Origin: a virus | Length of the DNA stretch: 64,000 nt | Direction: 5' to 3' (one strand) | Virus record (IMG/VR): IMGVR_UViG_3300049218_000295 | Location: 1-64,000 of that record | Part shown: positions 52,156-60,169 of the stretch, piece by piece | Numbering within the stretch: position 1 is the stretch's first letter | How the letters are laid out: every line of letters begins with the position of its first letter | The notes under the pieces: model-generated | Seen by the model: the letters and a program-made list of their open reading frames with translations, nothing else | The model's database searches: none | What the model was told of the DNA's origin: nothing | Translations under genes and position numbers: made by a program

Positions 52156-52385
52156 TAGATGGTGAAACCTTTGAAGCCGGTTTCATCATAATGAAAGTAT
52201 TCGGCCTCGTCAAATTCGTTCGGAGTAAGCGAGATGTTGGGTTGCGGCGGATAAAGCACCTGCAAAATGATATGCTTACCCTTCTCAACCACGGTATAGA
52301 GAGCCTCTTTATCACTCTTACAAATCAGAGTGTCGTCTTGGCTGATATTTTGAGCGGTTGCGGGCTTAGTGAAAGTTGCGGGCAT
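52155..52385 (-). CDS. Unknown 76-residue protein
   Basis: Not recognised. It is located between the PurZ-like gene (12-base gap) and the exonuclease gene (1-base overlap). Beta-rich, with KGKHIILQVLY in the middle and an acidic end. Conserved placement next to purZ in other phages would be informative. Confidence 0.62.
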   Translation of the reverse strand: MPATFTKPATAQNISQDDTLICKSDKEALYTVVEKGKHIILQVLYPPQPNISLTPNEFDEAEYFHYDETGFKGFTI

Positions 52386-52397
52386 AATGCTTCTCCT

Positions 52398-53528
52398 TTA
52401 TTCGAGCCAAATATAATCTTCGTGGTCCGGGCCAGAGCCAATCATCGCAACGGGCAGTTCGGTAACTTCTTGCATCTTGTCCACATATTGACGCACACTC
52501 TTGTGCAAGTTGCGGTATTCTTTAATGCCACCACGAACCTTATAGGAAGACCAATCAATGTACTGTGGAAAGTTAAGAACGAGCTTGGTGGCCCCGCAGA
52601 AATCCGCAGAATCTTTAAGTAATTTCCAGGATGGGGTAAAGACTCGGCGAATCTTTTTGGTCACAGTGGTGCGCTCGCGCTCGGCCAGAATTGCAATTTC
52701 ACTCTCTGGCATACCAGCCTCACGTCCAACTTGCTCCCAGGTCAGCTCTTTTTGGTCGTCAAGAACATCACCCGAGTAACCAATTTGTTTGCCGTCGGCG
52801 TCAAAATTGGAACCCACCCGGATTGGGAAACTACGGACATTGAGATAGACGTCTCCTACCATTTCAGGTAGGATGCCGAAGTCAGCATACGCCTGTTGAG
52901 GCGTGCAATCGCGGAAAGTGCAATGCGGATAGTGTGTTCCGTAGTTGACAGAGAGAGCAAAACCTTGGGAAACTTCGTGCAGAAAAGTATGCATACTTGC
53001 AAACTCGGCGCGGACCGCTCGCATGAACGCCATTGGCTTGATAGCCCGTTCTGGGTTAACTCTGCCCCAGGTTTTGAGTTCTTGTCCACGCATAGCTTTA
53101 TCCGTAAAGGCGGCCCCACTGCCCGACATCGTGGAAGAAATATGTAGAGTAGATTGCGAACCGGTTGGTGACTCGGCCTCGATGTGGCGGTCCTCGACTA
53201 CAATGGCGCGTTCATGAATTTCGAGATCTTCAACTCTATAGCCTGTTTCTTCCAGCTCCTTATGAAGCTGCTTCATCTGGAAACCAGAATTTGGACCTAC
53301 CCAAAGTGTTGGGCGTTTGCCCACCAGTTTGGGTAAGATGGCTCCCGTTGGGAGCGCTTTGGCTACAAATTTCACTTCGCCCTTGAGAGCGGTGTGTCCG
53401 GCGTTCGGGAAATTGCCCGATGAGAGATTAGGGATATCAAAAATGTCTGCCAGACGACAGGACACGGCTCCCTTGGCCGAGCTTCCCCAGGCTGAATCAA
53501 CAATAGTGTTAAACTTTCCTTTTTGCAT
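52398..53528 (-). CDS. purZ: PurZ-type 2-aminoadenylosuccinate synthetase
   Basis: 376 residues (PurA about 430). P-loop region VDSAWGSSAKG (10-20): where PurA has GDEGKG, the catalytic Asp is Ser16, the hallmark change in phage PurZ. NFPNAGHT (39-46) keeps the His. PHCTFRDCTP (201-210), ELTWEQ (261-266) and TTVTKKIRRVF (287-297) agree with vibriophage PhiVC8 PurZ as I recall it, not with PurA. PurZ joins dGMP and Asp, using ATP/dATP or GTP, to give the precursor of dZMP, which PurB then completes. The phage's own purB is at 3325-4545. The start ATG overlaps the upstream gene by 20 bases. Confidence 0.9.
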   Translation of the reverse strand: MQKGKFNTIVDSAWGSSAKGAVSCRLADIFDIPNLSSGNFPNAGHTALKGEVKFVAKALPTGAILPKLVGKRPTLWVGPNSGFQMKQLHKELEETGYRVEDLEIHERAIVVEDRHIEAESPTGSQSTLHISSTMSGSGAAFTDKAMRGQELKTWGRVNPERAIKPMAFMRAVRAEFASMHTFLHEVSQGFALSVNYGTHYPHCTFRDCTPQQAYADFGILPEMVGDVYLNVRSFPIRVGSNFDADGKQIGYSGDVLDDQKELTWEQVGREAGMPESEIAILAERERTTVTKKIRRVFTPSWKLLKDSADFCGATKLVLNFPQYIDWSSYKVRGGIKEYRNLHKSVRQYVDKMQEVTELPVAMIGSGPDHEDYIWLE

Positions 53529-53982
53529 TTTGGCTCCTAGGTCCTTTTTTAGGGTGTTGTGACTTTGCGCGAATAAGTTCTTCTTCCAAGGCGCGAAAAG
53601 AGTAGGATTCGAAACTGCGTGATATTGGAAGCTTTTTCTCTCCTACAGTACCGCCCGCTAGAGACGCATCCCAAGCTCGACGTAAGTCGCCAAGCGTGAA
53701 AAGCGTCGGCTCATGGTCTGGCGAATTTTCTGCCGGGGTTCTACCATGATTAAATGCGTCCATCATCTGCTCTTTTAGTTTCCTGGAATACCTCTTGTGG
53801 AGTTCTGGAAATCTTTTGCGGACACGCATAATAAGTTCATGCACCCGCTCTTCGGTGGAAGTCGCGGGCGGAACAAACCCATCAGTAAGACTGTCCATTT
53901 CGTCAAGGAGCATCCACATCCAGCGGATTAGAATATGCTCGCGGTCGGTCTTGGCGGCAAATTCACTTTTCCGTAACTTCAA
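53509..53982 (-). CDS. Unknown 157-residue protein
   Basis: Helical, strongly charged protein with a basic C-terminus (PKKGPRSQNAKRKV). No HD, MazG or other nucleotide-metabolism motif that I can see, although it lies immediately upstream of purZ (20-base overlap). It overlaps the small heat-shock gene by 20 bases. Confidence 0.65.
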   Translation of the reverse strand: MKLRKSEFAAKTDREHILIRWMWMLLDEMDSLTDGFVPPATSTEERVHELIMRVRKRFPELHKRYSRKLKEQMMDAFNHGRTPAENSPDHEPTLFTLGDLRRAWDASLAGGTVGEKKLPISRSFESYSFRALEEELIRAKSQHPKKGPRSQNAKRKV

Positions 53983-54427
53983 TCTTCACCCCCGTGGGCA
54001 CGATTCCTGTCTTTTGGATTTTCAGAGTCAAAACGCCGCGCCGAAGTGTTGCCAGACACATTTTGGCATCAATCTGTTGTGGTAGCTCGTAGTCGTGCTT
54101 TTCCTTGGTTGCAGCCTTAGATACTGCGATCCGAACTTTATTTGCAAACACACGGACTTCGAGGTCTGTTGGAGCAATCCCAGGAACTGGGATTTCCAGC
54201 ACATAATGCTCAGTCTCAGTTTTCAGCGTCCCGGTCCAATTCTTGCTGGACTTGTCTCCGGTATTCCAATTGATAGTGGAAGTTGACGACTTAAAAATTG
54301 GGTCGAACCCCTCAAAAATTTGCGCCGCGCCTTCAGCCAATTCTTCGGTGCCTTTGGCCAAATCTTCTCCCATTTTGCGGAAATCCTCGCCCATTTTGCG
54401 GAAATCCTTAAACATGTCCTTCATCAA
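53963..54427 (-). CDS. Small heat-shock protein (Hsp20/alpha-crystallin)
   Basis: 154 residues. Residues 1-45 are charged and amphipathic (a repeated FRKMGED element). Residues 60-145 are an alpha-crystallin domain: YVLEIPVPGIAPTDLEVRV...KVRIAVSK near the start and ATLRRGVLTLKIQK as the conserved end, followed by the IEVTEK tail. It may protect or help fold phage proteins. Hsp20 genes are known in some large phages. Coupled by overlaps on both sides in the purZ-nrdAB block. Confidence 0.82.
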   Translation of the reverse strand: MMKDMFKDFRKMGEDFRKMGEDLAKGTEELAEGAAQIFEGFDPIFKSSTSTINWNTGDKSSKNWTGTLKTETEHYVLEIPVPGIAPTDLEVRVFANKVRIAVSKAATKEKHDYELPQQIDAKMCLATLRRGVLTLKIQKTGIVPTGVKIEVTEK

Positions 54428-54773
54428 GTGGTCCCTTCATACTTAGTGCATAAAGCACTGTCTTACAAACTTTTCTATTGCCTTCGTCAATCCATTGGGT
54501 ATCACCATGCTGCTGGACCGCCGAAGTGCCGACCGAATAAATCGCGAACTGTTCTCTGCCAATCAGGATATCCTTATTCTTGGGTTCATTGGGACCCAGA
54601 GCAGCTAAGGATTCACGTAGTTCTGCTTCTTTGCTGGTAAATTCGACTTCGGTTCCCACCGAACGAATCCACCGACTGAACCACTTTTGAGCCTCTTCAG
54701 GCTCTGCAATTTCGCACAATTCTTTAATGCACTGTTGCAGGATTTGTTCGGGCGTTTTCCGTTCACTAGACAT
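54408..54773 (-). CDS. Unknown 121-residue protein
   Basis: Not recognised. Helical N-terminus (RKTPEQILQQCIKELCEIA) and a more beta-like C-terminus. Located between nrdA (22-base gap) and the Hsp20 gene (20-base overlap). Confidence 0.65.
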   Translation of the reverse strand: MSSERKTPEQILQQCIKELCEIAEPEEAQKWFSRWIRSVGTEVEFTSKEAELRESLAALGPNEPKNKDILIGREQFAIYSVGTSAVQQHGDTQWIDEGNRKVCKTVLYALSMKGPLDEGHV

Positions 54774-54795
54774 CCCAGTTTTTATAATAATTGGG

Positions 54796-56490
54796 TCATC
54801 CGTGGCAGGCAGCGCATTCTTCCTTTGAACGGGAAGCCAAGTCGCCCTTCAAAACCCCTTCAGTACGGAGATAGTAGAGCGTTTTCAAACCGGCCTCCCA
54901 GGCTGCAATATGAACCTCGTGAATGTACTTGGCGCTAGAATTGCTAGCGAAAAAGAGGTTCAAGCTCTGAGCTTGGTCGATGTGTTTCTGACGCTGAGCC
55001 GCTTGCTTTACCAAGGCATGCTGATTGATTTCGCGAGCGGTCAGAAATACCTCGCGTTCCTGGTCCGTAAGAAAAGCCAAATGCTGCACTGAACCCGATT
55101 GCGCATTAATGGTTTTCCAGACTTCGGTCGTGTTCTTGCCGTAGGCTTCAAGAACTTCAAGTAGTTTGGGGTTCTTACGGATGAAAGTACCTTTGGCCGA
55201 CTTCTGAGAGAAAACGTTGGCCGGGAGCGGCTCAATTCCTGCACTGTGACCACCGGAAATGGTGGAATTGGATACAGTCGGAGCCACAGCAAGCAAGTGT
55301 GTATTGCGACGACCAAAGCCCTTACACCACTCGGGTTCGCCCATCTCTTTTGCCAATTCTGCTGTTGCCTTTTCAGCTTTGTCGCGCATCGTTTTGAAAA
55401 CAAGATTGTTGAGCATCATGGCATCAAAGGAGTCAAAAGGCATCATATTGTTTTGGAGAAGAGTGTGCCAGCCGAGAACACCAATTCCAATGGCCCGACC
55501 CTTGACCGCAGAGCGCAGGCTGTTTTCAAGGCCCGGTTTGCCTTTAGCTTTCAAGATGTACTCGTCAAGAACAGCATCGAGAAAACGAACTGCGGTCTCG
55601 ACCAAGTCTGTATCTCTCCATTCGTTCCAACGAACAAGGTTGAGCGAGGAAAGACAACAAACGAATGAATGCTGGCCGTCCGTATAAAGAGTGATTTCGG
55701 TGCAAATATTGCTGGTGCGGACGCGGAGGTCGTGTTTGGCATAGCAGTCAGGGTTGGCTCGGTTCACATTGTCCGAGAAAAAGAGATAGGGCTCCCCAGT
55801 AGTCACCCTAGCGTCAAGAACATCTAACCAAATTTTCCTTTTGCTAGAATCTCCATCCAACATCTCCTTCATCCATTTATCGCTAATGCACACTCCGTGG
55901 TTGGTATTCAAACAGCGCCGATTCATGTCGCCCGTCGGGCGGCGAATGTTAATGAATTCGTCAATATCTAGATGGTCAATATCTAAATAGAGTGCCGAGG
56001 CCGCGCCTCGAGTTTTTCCTTGTTTCACCGAGTGGGTAGTGGAATCGTAAACTTTTGCCCAGGGAATCACGCCTTCGGACTCGCCATTACCCGCAACTTG
56101 CTTACCGCGACCACGAATATCACCTAGATAGACACCAACGCCCGCGCCATTCTTAGAAAGCATAGCGAGTTCGTGATTCTTCTGAAAGATGCTGTCAATA
56201 CTATCCTCAACGTGAATCGAATTGCAGGAAATGGGCAAGCCGCGAGAGGTTCCCATGTTGGAAAGGATGGGCGAGGCCGGACACAGCCAATTTTTCCACA
56301 TGGCATCGAAGTACTTCTTTTCCCAAACTTTCGGTTCTTTGGAATAACTCGCAGCAGCTTTAGCCACGCGTTTGTACATGCCACGGGGAGTCTCGCCATC
56401 AAGTAGGTAGCCACCCTGTAAGGTCGCTAGTCCTGGTTCGTCAAGCCACACGGGGGCCTCATTGGCCTGCTTCAATTCATCAAGTATCAT
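54796..56490 (-). CDS. nrdA: Ribonucleotide reductase class I, large subunit
   Basis: 564 residues, shorter than E. coli NrdA (761) because the N-terminal ATP-cone is missing, so dATP inhibition through that domain is unlikely. Landmarks: PASPILSNMGTSRGLPISC (substrate-site Cys), KNGAGVGVYLG, SNICTEI (active-site Cys/Glu loop), and a C-terminal CAAC pair for reduction. It reduces NDPs to dNDPs. A missing ATP-cone fits a phage that needs high dNTP levels and perhaps an altered purine pool. Coupled to nrdB 15 bases upstream. Confidence 0.94.
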   Translation of the reverse strand: MILDELKQANEAPVWLDEPGLATLQGGYLLDGETPRGMYKRVAKAAASYSKEPKVWEKKYFDAMWKNWLCPASPILSNMGTSRGLPISCNSIHVEDSIDSIFQKNHELAMLSKNGAGVGVYLGDIRGRGKQVAGNGESEGVIPWAKVYDSTTHSVKQGKTRGAASALYLDIDHLDIDEFINIRRPTGDMNRRCLNTNHGVCISDKWMKEMLDGDSSKRKIWLDVLDARVTTGEPYLFFSDNVNRANPDCYAKHDLRVRTSNICTEITLYTDGQHSFVCCLSSLNLVRWNEWRDTDLVETAVRFLDAVLDEYILKAKGKPGLENSLRSAVKGRAIGIGVLGWHTLLQNNMMPFDSFDAMMLNNLVFKTMRDKAEKATAELAKEMGEPEWCKGFGRRNTHLLAVAPTVSNSTISGGHSAGIEPLPANVFSQKSAKGTFIRKNPKLLEVLEAYGKNTTEVWKTINAQSGSVQHLAFLTDQEREVFLTAREINQHALVKQAAQRQKHIDQAQSLNLFFASNSSAKYIHEVHIAAWEAGLKTLYYLRTEGVLKGDLASRSKEECAACHG

Positions 56491-56505
56491 GCTGAGATTT
56501 GCTCC

Positions 56506-57468
56506 CTACGCATTAAAAACCTCCAGCCAATTTTTGGTTCCTTTGGCATAATCACTGACGCGGCTCGCGAAAAAATCACTGTGCGAGACGCCGCCCGAGA
56601 GCACATCAAACCAGTCCATGTTAAGGAGTAACGCCTTATCAATATTGGTCCACTTCGATTTCAGACCCAGGTCGTGCAGCTTCGTGTTGCAGCGGAAGCG
56701 GATGAAAGCCTTGAGGTCCTTAACCGACAGTCCTTCCACCGGGCCGAGTTCGAATGCTTTGTCGATGAAAGCGTCTTCGAGGGCGATAGTGAGCTTGGCA
56801 GCGTCGTAAATTTCACCTTTTAGCTCGTCGGTCCACACTTCTGGATATTCCGCGATAAACTGCTTAAATAACCGACAACCTGCTTCCGAGTGGAGCGATT
56901 CGTCCTTGATACTGAACGCGATGATTTGCCCCAGGCTCTTCATTTTGTTAAAGCGCGAAAAGTTGAGTAAGACTGCAAAGGAAGAGAAGAGGTTCACGCC
57001 TTCATTGAAGGCGGAGAAGATGGCGATAGAGCGAGCGATTTCTTGTTTCGTTTTGCCTTTGGTTTCGATTAGCCTATCGATTTTGGCTTTGGCCGTCGGC
57101 TCGTGAAGGAACGCCGAAAAGTCCTCGAGACCGAGCGATTGATTGAGGTAGGCATAAGAAACTGCGTGTACGGACTCCATAGAGCCAAATGCCGCCGCCA
57201 TCATCTGAATTTCAGGCTTTTTGAACCATTTGGCCACCATCTGGGTCCAGTACTCTTGGATGAAGATTTCAGACTGCGTGAAACCCTTCAGGATGTTGCC
57301 AATAACGGAACGCTCAGCATCGGTGAGCTTGGTCTTCCAATCATTGATGTCATCCGACATCGCGATTTCAGTATGAAGCCAGTGCGACTGCTGCTGCTGC
57401 TCCCAGTAAGTGTAGGCCCAATCGTACTCAAAAGGGCTATAGGTAGCTCTAGGAGTTAATAACGGCAT
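56506..57468 (-). CDS. nrdB: Ribonucleotide reductase class I, small subunit
   Basis: 320 residues. Diiron ligands: Glu34, Glu98-x-x-His101, a Glu in FNEGVNLF and Glu-x-x-His in DESLHSE. The radical Tyr is Tyr105, four residues after His101, as in E. coli NrdB (Tyr122). So this is a classic tyrosyl-radical class Ia type enzyme. First gene of the nrdB-nrdA unit; a hairpin structure lies upstream at 57497-57541. Confidence 0.94.
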   Translation of the reverse strand: MPLLTPRATYSPFEYDWAYTYWEQQQQSHWLHTEIAMSDDINDWKTKLTDAERSVIGNILKGFTQSEIFIQEYWTQMVAKWFKKPEIQMMAAAFGSMESVHAVSYAYLNQSLGLEDFSAFLHEPTAKAKIDRLIETKGKTKQEIARSIAIFSAFNEGVNLFSSFAVLLNFSRFNKMKSLGQIIAFSIKDESLHSEAGCRLFKQFIAEYPEVWTDELKGEIYDAAKLTIALEDAFIDKAFELGPVEGLSVKDLKAFIRFRCNTKLHDLGLKSKWTNIDKALLLNMDWFDVLSGGVSHSDFFASRVSDYAKGTKNWLEVFNA

Positions 57469-57496
57469 TCGGGTCTCTCAGCTTTCCTTGAAATAT

Positions 57497-57541
57497 GTTC
57501 ACCATGCGCAGCAAGTCCCCCGTAACCGAGTTACGGTGAAC
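57497..57541 (-). promoter_or_regulatory. Overlapping hairpins upstream of nrdB
   Basis: Two mutually exclusive pairings: GTTCACC (57497-57503) with GGTGAAC (57535-57541), and CCGTAAC (57520-57526) with GTTACGG (57530-57536) around a CGA loop. They share two bases, so a switch between forms is possible. Located 29-73 bases before the nrdB start. On the plus strand a T run follows (57543-57547), so a plus-strand terminator is the alternative reading. Confidence 0.45.
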
Positions 57542-57638
57542 ATTTTTAAGGTTCATCGCGGTCGCTCGACGAAAATTCCTCAAACAATTTAAGCAGTACC
57601 CCTTTACGTGCGAAGTCATGATACAGCATCGTACATTT

Positions 57639-57647
57639 TGCTATACT
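57639..57647 (+). promoter_or_regulatory. Extended -10 promoter
   Basis: TG-C-TATACT at 57639-57647, without a good -35. It would serve the small plus-strand gene downstream. Confidence 0.45.
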
Positions 57648-57715
57648 TTAGAAAAATGTGGCAGAATGTAAAATATGATATGAAGCAGGCTTATATTCCA
57701 GCAAAGGAATTCAAA

Positions 57716-57973
57716 GTGAACCATACCGTCGAACAACTTCAGGCACAATGCCCTTTCCGAATTGATAGCAGCACCCAGCTTGCTATCACAGGCGTAGTCA
57801 GCCCTCGGCAACAGTGCTATGGACTTATTTGCACTGTTACCGCAGACAGTGGCGAAACTCACAATGTGGTTGTTCGTGTTTCACTGGTTTATTATCTCGC
57901 CGCAAAAGCTCTGCTCGAGTTCGTTCGTTCTGTGACTGGACTCAGCCGGGCCACCCTGCCCTACCTACACTAA
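57716..57973 (+). CDS. Unknown small protein
   Basis: 85 residues from the GTG at 57716, which has AAAGGAA 6 bases upstream (57703-57709). In-frame ATGs at 57656 and 57680 would give 105 or 97 residues but have poor ribosome sites. Not recognised. It is a lone plus-strand gene between nrdB and the ADP-ribosyltransferase-like gene, with its own extended -10 promoter. Confidence 0.55.
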   Translation: MNHTVEQLQAQCPFRIDSSTQLAITGVVSPRQQCYGLICTVTADSGETHNVVVRVSLVYYLAAKALLEFVRSVTGLSRATLPYLH

Positions 57974-57975
57974 TC

Positions 57976-58443
57976 CTACAGAAGTTTGGCTTTGACATCC
58001 TTGACTTCGTTGCCTGGGATTCGGATTTCATTTTCGGAATCACCAACTCCGGCACCGGAATATTCATGATAGAGCTTCAAAGTTTCAAGCCAATGCACTT
58101 TGCTCTTCGGGGCGTAACCGCGCAGCAAGGCCCAGGGTTTTGGTATACCATTGCCACCAGCAAAACCAATTGCCGATTCTTTTTCCCACGACCAAGACCA
58201 GCCGGGATTATCTAGGTCGACGTCTTTAATTTGTTTAACTCCAATAACGCGATAGACCGGTAATGGGTCCGGAAAGCCTTTAACCATATCCAGAAGGTCC
58301 TCGGCATCCGCTATTGCGGTATCTTTGTCTTCGAACATGCATTCGGCGTCCTCTTTCATCGGCTTGGAATAGCCCGGATAGAGGTCGTAGTAGGAATCTC
58401 GCCAGTTGTAGGTTTTGAGGATATCCGCGAGTTTGAGATTCAT
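57976..58443 (-). CDS. ADP-ribosyltransferase-like protein
   Basis: 155 residues. VYRVIG (Arg65) resembles the first ART motif; [15 protein letters not shown] (81-95) resembles the STS strand and following helix; SENEIRIPG (136-144) supplies an E-x-E (Glu137, Glu139). Together they fit the R-S-E class of mono-ADP-ribosyltransferases, such as T4 Alt/ModA and clostridial exoenzymes. It would transfer ADP-ribose from NAD+ to host proteins, but the resemblance is by motif only. No signal peptide. Coupled to the collagen-like gene by a 4-base overlap; if packaged with tail proteins it could be injected. Confidence 0.55.
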   Translation of the reverse strand: MNLKLADILKTYNWRDSYYDLYPGYSKPMKEDAECMFEDKDTAIADAEDLLDMVKGFPDPLPVYRVIGVKQIKDVDLDNPGWSWSWEKESAIGFAGGNGIPKPWALLRGYAPKSKVHWLETLKLYHEYSGAGVGDSENEIRIPGNEVKDVKAKLL

Positions 58444-59075
58444 GCGTGCTGATAGATGGAAAGCACCCGGTCGCCTGCTGCTAATGCGGACGACCCACCA
58501 GTTGCAAGGTCATTGAGAAAAGTGACGCGAGTGGTACCCGCCAAGTTAGTGCTAATAGAGTAATCTTCGCCCAAGTACTGGATAAGACCATCAAAAACAA
58601 ACGAAAGTGTGTTTGGTGTTACGAGATAGGCCAAGTCAATATATTGGTTCGCAATATCTGCACTCTGCAAAATATACAGTTCTTGGTTTGGAGTGTTGCC
58701 GACAATCCCAATTCCAGTAACGCCCTGCATTCCTTGGGCACCGGTTAGACCGCCATAACCCGTCTCGCCTTGCATTCCAATGCCGGTAACACCCTGAGGC
58801 CCCTGAAGTCCAGTTACACCATCGAGTGCCACCGCTCCCGTCACACCTTGCAAGCCGGTAACACCCATTGGACCGATATATGCCGCATTGTTGCTATTAA
58901 AGGCAATGACACCAAGTCCACGATAGCGGTTGAAGTCATTGATGTTGGCCGTGATAATGGCTTGGTCGACTAGCACCCTTGAATCGGAGTTGATGCGGAG
59001 AGTAGCCTTGGTCGCTGAAAGTTGCAACACCAGCAGTCCATTGGTCAAATTGGTTACAATAACGTCTGATGCCAT
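58440..59075 (-). CDS. Short collagen-like tail protein
   Basis: 211 residues from ATG 59073-59075; a longer frame has no support. Residues 1-68 are a globular N-terminal region, about 70-130 are Gly-X-Y repeats (GVTGLQG, GMQGVTG), and the last 80 form a domain matching the end of the protein at 41030-42730 ([26 protein letters not shown]). Probably a second virion fibre or decoration protein with the same trimerisation module. Confidence 0.82.
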   Translation of the reverse strand: MASDVIVTNLTNGLLVLQLSATKATLRINSDSRVLVDQAIITANINDFNRYRGLGVIAFNSNNAAYIGPMGVTGLQGVTGAVALDGVTGLQGPQGVTGIGMQGETGYGGLTGAQGMQGVTGIGIVGNTPNQELYILQSADIANQYIDLAYLVTPNTLSFVFDGLIQYLGEDYSISTNLAGTTRVTFLNDLATGGSSALAAGDRVLSIYQHA

Positions 59076-59154
59076 ATCCCCAAGATAAGCGTCGCCTTGG
59101 TATTTTTGTCGCGGGTGCGGGGAAATCGGTGGGCCTTTGTGTTGTGCGTCATGG

Positions 59155-59308
59155 GAACGGAAGCGGGTTCGGGGAGGGAAATACAACCCCCCAAACCCCC
59201 CTTACGCGTTCGCAGCATGTGCGAGATGGGTGTTTTGGGGTTCTGGTCTAGTCTCAATACTAGAACAGAAGCGGGTTCGGTACAGGCAGAACAACCTCCC
59301 AGGCCCAG
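59155..59308. repeat. Pair of GC-rich direct repeats in a 301-base gene-free gap
   Basis: GAACGGAAGCGGGTTCGG at 59155-59172 and GAACAGAAGCGGGTTCGG at 59263-59280 (one mismatch), each followed by a similar Pu-rich then C-rich stretch, so the units are about 45 bases long and 108 bases apart. They lie between divergent genes (59075 and 59377). No convincing coding frame is present in this gap. Confidence 0.6.
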
Positions 59309-59317
59309 GTGGCCTGG
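59299..59317. promoter_or_regulatory. Perfect 7-bp hairpin
   Basis: CCAGGCC (59299-59305), a 5-base loop, GGCCTGG (59311-59317). It overlaps the end of the second direct repeat unit, upstream of the plus-strand gene at 59377. Confidence 0.4.
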
Positions 59318-59376
59318 TACAAAGAAAAGCGAGCATGCTAATTTTAACACCGAGCCGATATGCCTAAAAGGGAGCC

Positions 59377-59658
59377 ATGAACGTACACGTTGTCAAAAGT
59401 TGGTGTTTCCTTTATTCCGCTGCAATTGCAGGTTATAAGACTCATGACTTCCGGGACATGACTGAAAGAGATTACAAGGTTGGAGACCAGCTCCACTTTC
59501 GAGAATTTGACCAAACTACCGGCCAATACACTGGCCGCGAGGCTTTGTTCGAAATCACCTACATTACTGACAATAGAACACCCTGTGCTATGTCGAGCTG
59601 TGCATTAGATAAGAAATACGGAGTTCTAAGCATCAAGCTGCTAAAAATTTTGAGATGA
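59377..59658 (+). CDS. DUF3850 (ASCH-like) protein
   Basis: 93 residues, preceded by AGGGAG. GYKTHDFRDMTERDYKVGDQLHFREFD and YTGREALFEITYI match DUF3850, an ASCH/PUA-like fold often found in phage and thought to bind RNA or modified nucleotides. First gene of the plus-strand block; it overlaps the next gene in an ATGA arrangement. Confidence 0.82.
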   Translation: MNVHVVKSWCFLYSAAIAGYKTHDFRDMTERDYKVGDQLHFREFDQTTGQYTGREALFEITYITDNRTPCAMSSCALDKKYGVLSIKLLKILR

Positions 59659-59873
59659 CTCTCTTTACTGAACAAGAAATCCGCACTGCTATTCGTGAAA
59701 ACAAGCAATTAAAAGAGTTAACCAAGTTATTCCGAAACACAATGCAGCAGATTTCGGAGCTTCCTGGGGTTTGTTATTGTTCTGGAAGCCACGACAATCG
59801 GGAGTGGTGCGCGGTGTGCGCCAAGGGTCGCGAAGCACTTGACAAGTTAGACAAGATTTTGGAGTCCAAGTGA
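59655..59873 (+). CDS. Unknown 72-residue protein
   Basis: Helical, with a central Cys group (CYCSG....CAVC) that might bind zinc. Coupled by 4-base overlaps to both neighbours. Not recognised. Confidence 0.65.
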   Translation: MTLFTEQEIRTAIRENKQLKELTKLFRNTMQQISELPGVCYCSGSHDNREWCAVCAKGREALDKLDKILESK

Positions 59874-60160
59874 AAGAGCTTACCTATACTGACCTCACCA
59901 ACTTCTATTTGAAATCCACTGTGAAGGGAACTTCAGTGGTCATTCATAATCCCAACGTGGAGCCTGGTAGCGCAGAGGCACTCAGCCAACTTTTTGGCGT
60001 GGAAATCACACCTTCTGACGAAGTCCAGATTGTAGTCATAAAAGTGGACTCACTCAAAAAGGCACGATTCCAATGTGAGCAGGCCTCACAGGAGTATACT
60101 CATTGCGCTTTCGACCTTTGGCAAAAAGGGCGACAAATTGAGGGATGGCCCAAGAAGTAA
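59870..60160 (+). CDS. Unknown 96-residue protein
   Basis: GTG start overlapping the preceding stop (GTGA). Small alpha/beta protein with DEVQIVVIKVDSL in the middle. Not recognised. Located 9 bases before the CoaD-like gene. Confidence 0.65.
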   Translation: MKELTYTDLTNFYLKSTVKGTSVVIHNPNVEPGSAEALSQLFGVEITPSDEVQIVVIKVDSLKKARFQCEQASQEYTHCAFDLWQKGRQIEGWPKK

Positions 60161-60169
60161 AAAGCTGCC

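Noticed and set aside
53509-53982. Possible MazZ or DatZ beside purZ
   Set aside because: No HD motif pair and no MazG-type ExxE...ExxD pattern; only a charged helical protein is visible.
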